Below, in pieces: positions 1-4,579 of a stretch of DNA of 18,965 bases (its first letter is position 1; each line of letters starts with the position of its first letter). The notes below the pieces were generated by a model. That model worked only from the letters and a program-made list of their open reading frames with translations, was not told where the DNA came from and did not search any database. Made by a program: the position numbers and the translations under genes. The stretch covers positions 584 through 19,548 of the forward strand of contig DGLB01000014.1 in NCBI GenBank assembly GCA_002387845.1. The letters are read 5' to 3'. This DNA comes from Stenotrophomonas maltophilia. Its GTDB lineage: Bacteria > Pseudomonadota > Gammaproteobacteria > Xanthomonadales > Xanthomonadaceae.

Positions 1-1
1 C

Positions 2-253
2 ATCCACGTATCCGACACACGCTTCGCGAGTATCACCCGGGGTGCCGCCGCCATCACCGCCGATACCGCGCACCGCCTGGGCTGCTACTTCGACACGTCA
101 CCCTGGTTCTGGATGAACCTGCAGGTGCGCTTTGATCTGGAAAAGGCGGAGCTGCAAGTGCCGCATCCGAATGAACGCATCGTGCCACTACCGACCTGTA
201 TCCACGCAACAGCGTCGGAGGTGCAGGACGGCAAGGAGTGGGGTGCATGGTGA
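2..253 (+). CDS. higA: HigA-family antitoxin, C-terminal part (5' end outside window)
   Basis: The frame is open from the window edge and ends at TGA 251-253, giving 83 visible residues. It carries the end of an XRE-type helix-turn-helix and the HigA signature: ITADTAHRLGCYFDTSPWFW followed by MNLQVRFDLEKAEL. Family members usually read ITADTALRLARYFGTSPEFWMNLQ. HigA antitoxins bind and neutralise the HigB mRNA-cleaving toxin and repress their own operon. The usual order is higB then higA, so the toxin would lie just left of the window, which I cannot see. The tail after the signature is about 35 residues. The downstream gene overlaps by 7 bp. Family assignment is firm; toxin presence and activity are inferred. 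Confidence 0.8.
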   Translation: MHVSDTRFASITRGAAAITADTAHRLGCYFDTSPWFWMNLQVRFDLEKAELQVPHPNERIVPLPTCIHATASEVQDGKEWGAW

Positions 254-660
254 AGTCGTACATCCGAGGTCTGCTGCCCGCTCACCCCAAGCCTCCAGCG
301 CCACCCCAGAAGCGCAGCACCCTTCCACCGATCCCCCGCAGCCTGCGCAAACAGCTGGAGGACTACCCGGAGCACATCGAACGCCTGCAGCTGGCCCTGC
401 ACGGCGTCAGCGTGGCGCGCACCACCCGGAGGCCACGCATCGAGATGGCGGTGTGGGCCATCGATGACCGCCTGTCGCGCTTCCTGGCCGAGGCGCAGCA
501 CGAGTTGGATGCTGCCCGCTGCAGCGGCGACCCGGAACGGCTGGCGCAGGCGCAGACCGCCGAGGCGGTGATGTTCGAGGTGAACCGGAAGAATGCGTGG
601 ATGGGCGACGAGGTGTTTGCGGCGTGGTTCCGGACGGAGGTTGGGCCGCGGACGTCCTGA
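247..660 (+). CDS. Hypothetical protein overlapping the higA-like gene
   Basis: I do not recognise this 137-residue protein. The start at ATG 247 is preferred over GTG 238 because AAGGAG (233-238) lies 8 nt upstream of it. The ATG overlaps the end of the antitoxin gene by 7 bp, which suggests translational coupling. The first 35 residues are basic and proline-rich (PAHPKPPAPPQKRSTLPPIP). The rest is predicted helical and charged (RLSRFLAEAQHELDAARC, then ERLAQAQTAEAVMFEVNRK), compatible with a coiled coil. There is no signal peptide or membrane segment. Its position suggests a third gene of the toxin-antitoxin operon, or an unrelated gene that uses read-through from it. Codon use is GC-rich like the neighbours. 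Confidence 0.6.
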   Translation: MVKSYIRGLLPAHPKPPAPPQKRSTLPPIPRSLRKQLEDYPEHIERLQLALHGVSVARTTRRPRIEMAVWAIDDRLSRFLAEAQHELDAARCSGDPERLAQAQTAEAVMFEVNRKNAWMGDEVFAAWFRTEVGPRTS

Positions 661-944
661 AATCGTGGGTGCCCGCGCCGCCTCAGACTTTTCCTATAGC
701 CTTCCCGGGAGATGGATCGCACGCTTTGCCTTGTTTGAACGAGACATGGGTGCCGCTATCCTTACCCTGGAGTTGACGCTCTTTTATGCAGATGGAGCTG
801 GGGTGTAGCACTCATGAGTTCATCCCTGCATCCCGAGCACATTTGATGGAGCTAATTCTCGTGCTGCAGCGGTTGAGTCGGATGCTCACCTAGTCCGAAG
901 CCACGACGGCTGCTAGCCTTTCCTTACCAACCAGGGGGTGAGCT
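661..944 (+). other. Intergenic region without a recognised gene
   Basis: These 284 bases hold no convincing gene. GC content falls and stop codons appear in all frames. One promoter-like pair is TTGAAC (735-740) and TATCCT (757-762) with a 16-nt spacer. It would give a leader of roughly 175 nt for the secreted-protein gene at 945, and it is weak evidence on its own. A ribosome-binding site AGGGGG (932-937) closes the region. Confidence 0.35.
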
Positions 945-1709
945 GTGGGCACATGGGCACGAGGGACTACGCTGGCGGCATTGGCGTGGGCGATTCCGGG
1001 GACCGCGATGGCCGCGCAGGACTGGCCGCTTCCCACCGCAGAGCAGGTTTCGTCGTTCCAGTGGCGCGGAAGCGTCCTCACCACCCTCGTTGGCAACGCC
1101 ACGCTGGACCTGCTGGTGCCCGCCCAGGGGTCGTTCGCCCCCTGCGGATTGGGCGAGGAGATCGGTGGCGGCGCAGCCGTCCAAACGCTCAACGGTACGA
1201 ACACCTACGGCTGCTGGGTGAGCGTCCTGCGAGACGGCGACAGCAAGCCATGGGTGTCGGTTCACATGCCCGATGGGTCCGAGCTTACCTTGCCCATGGT
1301 CCAGTTCCGCAAGGAATCGAGGGTTACGCCTGCCGACCTGTGGTCGGAGGAGAACTACCAGCAGATCGGCAAGCGCGTGTTGCCGAACATCAACGCCTTG
1401 GAGGTCAAGGTGCGCCAGGTCAAAGCGATCGGCCCGACGCTGCCCGACGCGCAGAAGCGCGCAGCGCTGGCCTGCCTCATCCAGGTCAAGCAGGTTATGG
1501 AAACTGGGCCAACGGCAGCGCTTGTCGAGGAAAAGCACGCGCAGTGGCAGGCCAAGTGGGCCGGACGCACGCCCTCGGCAGCCGAACGCGAGGAACAGCG
1601 CAACGACATGGGAGTTGTTATCGGCATCGCCGAAGCCGTATCGCGGAAAATCTACCAAGCAACCGGCGACCTGGACCGTTGCCTCTCCAATGGCCACGTG
1701 GATATTTAG
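945..1709 (+). CDS. Secreted protein of unknown function, ends at an amber codon
   Basis: I do not recognise this 254-residue protein. The GTG start at 945 is chosen because AGGGGG (932-937) lies 7 nt upstream and a signal peptide follows at once: hydrophobic residues 9-20 and cleavage motif AMA-AQ near residue 23. No cysteine follows, so it is exported rather than lipidated. The N-terminal half looks beta-rich, with two cysteines in FAPCGLG and TYGCWVS. The C-terminal half is helical and charged, with further cysteines in AALACLIQ and LDRCLSN. The same frame continues past TAG 1707-1709 for 48 sense codons that look coding, so the annotated end may be a nonsense mutation (see the separate entry). 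Periplasmic location is inferred. Confidence 0.65.
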   Translation: MGTWARGTTLAALAWAIPGTAMAAQDWPLPTAEQVSSFQWRGSVLTTLVGNATLDLLVPAQGSFAPCGLGEEIGGGAAVQTLNGTNTYGCWVSVLRDGDSKPWVSVHMPDGSELTLPMVQFRKESRVTPADLWSEENYQQIGKRVLPNINALEVKVRQVKAIGPTLPDAQKRAALACLIQVKQVMETGPTAALVEEKHAQWQAKWAGRTPSAAEREEQRNDMGVVIGIAEAVSRKIYQATGDLDRCLSNGHVDI

Positions 1710-1856
1710 AAGCTGGAGCGGCTGGATGTGTTGTTGGGGCGCGATGCGCAACAGGAGCTGCAGGCCAACGTGCAACGCCAGCAGGACTTGGAGTGCATCA
1801 GTGAAGAGCGCGCCATGGTGATGGTCATGGGCGGTGGTGGCGGTGGTGGGGGATGA
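1710..1856 (+). pseudogene. In-frame continuation of the secreted protein after TAG, with Gly8 tail
   Basis: Directly after the amber codon, in the same frame, lie 48 sense codons and then TGA 1854-1856. The predicted peptide is coiled-coil-like (KLERLDVLLGRDAQQELQAN, then VQRQQDLECISEERAMVMVM) and ends in eight glycines. Third codon positions are mostly G or C, as in real genes here. The junction reads GTG GAT ATT TAG AAG CTG. A single C-to-T change from CAG would restore a 302-residue protein. There is no start codon with a ribosome-binding site inside the segment, so an independent gene is unlikely. Alternatives are a sequencing error or natural read-through. Confidence 0.55.
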
Positions 1857-1906
1857 GGCTGACGCGTGTGGGTCAGGTCGATGTTCATCCAGATCTGACG
1901 TGACAG

Positions 1907-1939
1907 GCGCTACGTTGCCGTCTACCCCCAACGTAGCGC
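1907..1939. repeat. Perfect 11-bp inverted repeat upstream of the 51-aa ORF
   Basis: GCGCTACGTTG (1907-1917) and CAACGTAGCGC (1929-1939) are perfect reverse complements around an 11-nt loop. The right arm contains GTAG, as in the other extragenic palindromes of this window, but the element is not a copy of the 45-bp family. There is no U-tract, so it is a poor intrinsic terminator. It ends 8 nt before the putative ATG at 1948. Roles could be 3'-end protection of the upstream transcript or control of the small ORF. Confidence 0.6.
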
Positions 1940-1947
1940 TTCAGGCC

Positions 1948-2103
1948 ATGACCACCGAAAAACAACCCGGCAAGCAGGAAGGCATCAAGGAGTCCCAGCA
2001 GGACCACAAGCAGGACGATGTGGCCAAGAGCCGTCCCGCCCAGACCGACCAGCAGATTCATGACGCCAACACCAAGCGTCCGCCGACCAACCCCACCCGG
2101 TAG
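1948..2103 (+). CDS. Small hydrophilic hypothetical protein (51 aa)
   Basis: A short frame from ATG 1948 to TAG 2101-2103 encodes 51 very polar residues rich in Lys, Gln, Asp, Thr and Pro (MTTEKQPGKQEGIKESQQDH at the start, KRPPTNPTR at the end). It has no cysteine, aromatic residue, signal peptide or membrane segment, so it is probably disordered. No clear Shine-Dalgarno sequence precedes the ATG, and a strong inverted repeat ends 8 nt upstream. The frame is open further upstream, but that part reads through the inverted repeat and is unlikely to be translated. The stop codon is the TAG of the GTAG repeat that begins at 2099. It could be a real small soluble protein; function unknown. Confidence 0.45.
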   Translation: MTTEKQPGKQEGIKESQQDHKQDDVAKSRPAQTDQQIHDANTKRPPTNPTR

Positions 2104-2143
2104 CGTCGGTCGACAGACGACTGCCGATAACGGTGATCGGCGC
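2099..2143 (+). repeat. GTAG-type extragenic palindrome (SMAG-like), copy 1
   Basis: This is a 45-bp element starting GGTAGCGTCGGTCG. It contains an imperfect hairpin formed by GTCGGTC and GACGAC, and a second hairpin GCCGAT-N7-ATCGGC. The same layout recurs at 3383, 3487 (minus) and 9799 (minus). The TAG of its GTAG head is the stop codon of the preceding ORF. Resemblance to Stenotrophomonas SMAG repeats comes from the GTAG head and the extragenic position; membership is inferred. Confidence 0.75.
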
Positions 2144-2187
2144 AGCGAACGCATGCGCCTGTTCGAATCACCACTCCATGCCACAAT

Positions 2188-2211
2188 CCCCTCAACAACA
2201 CTGTTGAGGGG
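2188..2211 (+). promoter_or_regulatory. Perfect inverted repeat enclosing the hydrolase ribosome-binding site
   Basis: CCCCTCAACA (2188-2197) and TGTTGAGGGG (2202-2211) pair perfectly around the 4-nt loop ACAC. The right arm includes GAGGGG (2206-2211), the Shine-Dalgarno sequence for the TTG start at 2219. As RNA it would hide the ribosome-binding site. As DNA it is a good dyad for a dimeric repressor. A weak -10-like CACAAT at 2182-2187 would put the transcription start inside the left arm, which would favour the operator reading. Confidence 0.6.
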
Positions 2212-2218
2212 CAGTCCG

Positions 2219-3334
2219 TTGATCAAATCCTTTCTTGTCGCGTTACTTGCCGTTACAGCGACCCTGTCCACCAGCGCGCACGCGCAGGCACCCGCACCGA
2301 CCAGCCGCGCTGAGGCGACCAGGATCGTCGCCGATATCCGCAAGGTCGTTGCCGACAACGGTATCGAACGTCTGGAGGCAGTCCGCATCGGCGGCATCGA
2401 CCAATGGGTCTCCATTCGAGGCAACGACCCGCGCAACCCGGTGCTGCTGATGCTCCACGGTGGCCCTGGCTGGGTAGCGATGCCGACCAGCTGGTACTTC
2501 CAGCGCGGCTGGGAGGAATACTTCACCGTGGTGCAGTGGGACCAGCGCGGTGCGGGTAAGACCTACGCCGCGAATGATCCGGCGGCGGTGGCACCGACCA
2601 TGACCCGTGAACGCATGATCGCCGACACCGAGGAGATGGTGGCCTGGCTGCGCAAGGAGCTCGGCAAGGACAGGATATTTGTCGTCGGCCATTCCTGGGG
2701 CAGCTACCTGGGCCTGGAGCTGGCGCAACGCCGACCCGAATGGCTCCATGCCTATGTAGGCATCGGCCAGATTTCAAACGCGCCCGAAAGCGAACGTCGC
2801 GGCTATGCGTGGACGCTGCAGCAGGCCAGGGCCGCTGGCAACGCCGAAGCGGTGGCCGAACTGGAGTCGCTGGCTCCGTATGCGCAGGGCAATGAGACGG
2901 TGCCCTTGGAGAAGCTGTTCAAGCAGCGCAAGTGGCTGAATGCGTATGGCGGCATGGTGCACAACCGCACCGGGGGAAGTGCCGAGGCGGCTGCCATCCG
3001 GCTGTCGCCGGAGTACACCGACCAGGATCTGGCGCAGGTGTGGAAGGGTAATGACTACTCCATGCAGCACCTGTTGAGCGAGGTGCTGACGCTGGACATG
3101 CGCCGCGTGGATCAACTGAAGACGCCGTTGTTCCTGTTCCTGGGCCGTCACGACTACAACGTGTCTTCCGAGCTGGCGGCCGAATGGTTCGCGCAGGTGC
3201 AGGCACCGGCCAAGCAGCTGGTGTGGTTCGAGCAGTCCGCGCATGAGGTGATGATTGAAGAGCCCGGCAAGACGCTGCTCACGCTGGTGCAGCAGGTCAG
3301 GCCGATTGCCGAGCGGGCCGGGGATGCGCCGTAA
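2219..3334 (+). CDS. Exported alpha/beta hydrolase, prolyl aminopeptidase-like (S33 type)
   Basis: The 371-residue product has an alpha/beta-hydrolase fold. The oxyanion loop is HGGPG (80-84). The nucleophile elbow is GHSWGS with Ser159. The likely acid is Asp312 in GRHDYNV and the likely base is His342 in SAHEVM. WDQRGAGKT following the HGGPG strand is typical of the proline iminopeptidase group. A signal peptide covers residues 1-22 (SFLVALLAVTATLSTSAHA), so the enzyme acts in the periplasm or outside, unlike classical cytosolic PIPs. The TTG start at 2219 is preferred because GAGGGG lies 7 nt upstream and the signal peptide begins there. The longer upstream frame runs through a repeat. Substrate is unknown: N-terminal proline peptides, esters or lactones are possible. 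It appears monocistronic, with repeats on both sides. Confidence 0.8.
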   Translation: MIKSFLVALLAVTATLSTSAHAQAPAPTSRAEATRIVADIRKVVADNGIERLEAVRIGGIDQWVSIRGNDPRNPVLLMLHGGPGWVAMPTSWYFQRGWEEYFTVVQWDQRGAGKTYAANDPAAVAPTMTRERMIADTEEMVAWLRKELGKDRIFVVGHSWGSYLGLELAQRRPEWLHAYVGIGQISNAPESERRGYAWTLQQARAAGNAEAVAELESLAPYAQGNETVPLEKLFKQRKWLNAYGGMVHNRTGGSAEAAAIRLSPEYTDQDLAQVWKGNDYSMQHLLSEVLTLDMRRVDQLKTPLFLFLGRHDYNVSSELAAEWFAQVQAPAKQLVWFEQSAHEVMIEEPGKTLLTLVQQVRPIAERAGDAP

Positions 3335-3382
3335 GGCGTATTGCTGGATTGCTTCGTTAACGCGGATGGCAGGCGTTGCTTT

Positions 3383-3427
3383 GGTAGCGTCGGTCGATAG
3401 ACGACGGCCGATACCATTGATCGGTGC
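3383..3427 (+). repeat. GTAG-type extragenic palindrome, copy 2
   Basis: This is a 45-bp copy headed GGTAGCGTCGGTCGATAG, with the second hairpin CCGAT-N7-ATCGG. It faces copy 3. Together they form a large inverted repeat downstream of the hydrolase gene, with 59 bp between them. Confidence 0.75.
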
Positions 3428-3486
3428 TTTAACGTCGCGCACCCGAACGAATTCGCGCTTCTCCCGGTCGCGGCAATGCGTTCGTC

Positions 3487-3531
3487 GCGCCGATCACCAC
3501 TATCGGCCGTCGTCTATCGACCGACGCTACC
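3487..3531 (-). repeat. GTAG-type extragenic palindrome, copy 3 (inverted to copy 2)
   Basis: On the minus strand this copy matches copy 2 identically over its first 31 bases and over GATCGG near the end. Its GTAG head overlaps the last codons of the minus-strand lipoprotein gene, and its TAG (3529-3527) is that gene's stop codon. The pair 2/3 could fold into a long stem in RNA from either strand and so block read-through between the convergent genes. Confidence 0.75.
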
Positions 3532-3994
3532 GATGGAGCGTCAGCGCCTTTGTCACCAGCTCCATCAGCAGTGGGGTGGAGTTTGCGCGCATCTGTGATG
3601 CCACTTCGGGCTGAATCGTGCTGAACTTCGCCGCGTAAGGCGAACGTTTGCCTTGCTGGGCCAGCGATCGCAGTTCTTCAGACGTGAAGCGCTGGGCGTA
3701 GAGTCCAGCCAAGCGGCGATCCCATTCCGCCTGGTACTGCGGTACGAGCGTGTTGATCGCATCCTCGGTGCGGCGGTCGGCGCTCTCTTGCCCGTGCTGC
3801 TGTACAAGCGCCGCATAGGTGTTGGTTCCGCGTGCCGCATCCAGCGCCAGCCCGCGCAGGCCTAGGCCCATGTCGAAGCGCTGCACCAGCGCCGCTGCGG
3901 GGTCGCCCGGTGCAACCGGTTCAACGGCGGGCGGGGCCTGGGTGCAGGCGGCGAGCGTGAGCAGGGCGGTGATCAGCAGCGTCCGGTGCGTCAT
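3527..3994 (-). CDS. Small lipoprotein, possibly DUF2059-like
   Basis: The 155-residue protein begins MTHRTLLITALLTLAAC, a lipoprotein signal with lipobox LAAC and Cys17. The ATG at 3994 is chosen over an upstream in-frame start because AGGAAGG lies about 8 nt before it and the signal follows at once. The mature part is helical. Its C-terminal segment RFTSEELRSLAQ, then YAAKFSTIQPEVASQM, recalls the end of DUF2059 proteins (FTxEEL, then a short helix and a K-P-E motif); that is a resemblance only. Asp follows neither +2 nor +3 (Cys-Thr-Gln), so outer-membrane sorting by Lol is expected. The stop codon comes from an extragenic repeat. Function is unknown. Confidence 0.65.
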   Translation of the reverse strand: MTHRTLLITALLTLAACTQAPPAVEPVAPGDPAAALVQRFDMGLGLRGLALDAARGTNTYAALVQQHGQESADRRTEDAINTLVPQYQAEWDRRLAGLYAQRFTSEELRSLAQQGKRSPYAAKFSTIQPEVASQMRANSTPLLMELVTKALTLHR

Positions 3995-4046
3995 TGGCAG
4001 GTTCCTTCCTGATGTGGAGCCGGAGCTTATCGCGAAACCAGACCCC

Positions 4047-4078
4047 AAAAGCAGAACGCCACCCGAAGGTGGCGTCCT
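4047..4078 (-). terminator. Intrinsic terminator downstream of tRNA-Ala
   Basis: Read on the minus strand, an 11-bp stem (AGGACGCCACC, loop TTCG, GGTGGCGTTCT, one G-U pair) is followed by GCTTTT. It lies between the tRNA gene and the lipoprotein gene, both on the minus strand, so it ends tRNA transcription before the lipoprotein. Confidence 0.8.
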
Positions 4079-4081
4079 GAT

Positions 4082-4132
4082 GTAGAGCCGGGCTTGCCCG
4101 GCTGCTTGTAGAGCCGGGCTTGCCCGGCTGCT
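4082..4132 (+). repeat. Tandem pair of short GTAG palindromes
   Basis: Two tandem units, 26 bp apart, start GTAG at 4082 and 4108. Each contains the hairpin AGCCGGGCTTGCCCGGCT followed by GCT. The same hairpin core recurs inverted at 7372-7389 in the leader of the TonB-dependent receptor. They lie between the tRNA 3' end and its terminator, so they would be part of the tRNA primary transcript trailer. Confidence 0.8.
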
Positions 4133-4139
4133 CGAATAG

Positions 4140-4215
<76 letters not shown>

Positions 4216-4255
4216 ACGAAGTACTGCTTCGCAGGCACCGCCTTGCGATGACGGG

Positions 4256-4285
4256 AGTGTAGCGCCGTGAAGGGCCGCCTGCCAA
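4256..4285 (-). promoter_or_regulatory. Promoter of tRNA-Ala
   Basis: On the minus strand, -35 TTGGCA (4285-4280) and -10 TACACT (4261-4256) are separated by 18 nt. Transcription would start near 4249, about 34 nt before the mature tRNA 5' end, leaving a short leader for RNase P to remove. The sequence right after the -10 is CCCGTC, compatible with a stringent-type discriminator. Confidence 0.65.
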
Positions 4286-4508
4286 GCGCGGCAGGCTGAC
4301 GCACGCAGCCGGTGCCTCAAAAATGAGAAAACGTTTCCATAAATTTCTTGACGGGGCACCGAAGGCGGCAGCAGGGCTGTGATCTTTAGTGATTTACGTA
4401 CTTTTCTGAACGACCGGGTTGGTTTGTGAATGCGAAGATCGATCTAAGTTCAATTAAATCAATGAGATACGCTTTGTGTCTATACGTTAATTTCTGGCGA
4501 AAAATACG
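4286..4508. other. AT-rich intergenic region upstream of the chemoreceptor gene
   Basis: The interval between the tRNA promoter and the sigma-28 promoter carries no convincing gene. From about 4320 to 4510 it is clearly richer in A and T than the rest of the window, with runs such as AAAAATGAGAAAACGTTTCC and TTCAATTAAATCAATGAG. This could be a site for nucleoid proteins or a remnant of inserted DNA. An 8-bp palindrome AAACGTTT sits at 4329-4336. Confidence 0.4.
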
Positions 4509-4535
4509 TAAAGCGGACCGAAGTGGTGCCGATAA
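4509..4535 (+). promoter_or_regulatory. Sigma-28 (FliA) flagellar promoter of the chemoreceptor gene
   Basis: TAAA (4509-4512), a 15-nt spacer and GCCGATAA (4528-4535) match the FliA consensus TAAA-N15-GCCGATAA at every defined base. Transcription would start about 8 nt later, giving a leader of roughly 35-40 nt before ATG 4580. This places the receptor in the late flagellar and chemotaxis regulon. It also excludes the upstream GTG at 4523 as the start codon, because that lies inside the promoter. Confidence 0.9.
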
Positions 4536-4579
4536 GAAGTGTGACGCATCTCTCACACCCACTTTTTCGAGTTCCGACG

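Noticed and set aside
1834..1858. G-quadruplex in the G-rich run at the end of the secreted-protein frame
   Set aside because: Most runs have only two guanines, and the pattern is explained by consecutive glycine codons.
4082..4132. CRISPR array from tandem 26-bp units
   Set aside because: There are only two adjacent units, no spacers and no cas genes; the units are hairpins with the GTAG head.
4327..4338. GAAAACGTTTCC as a LacI-family operator
   Set aside because: Only the inner 8 bp are palindromic, no LacI-type regulator gene is nearby, and such a short dyad is expected by chance in AT-rich DNA.
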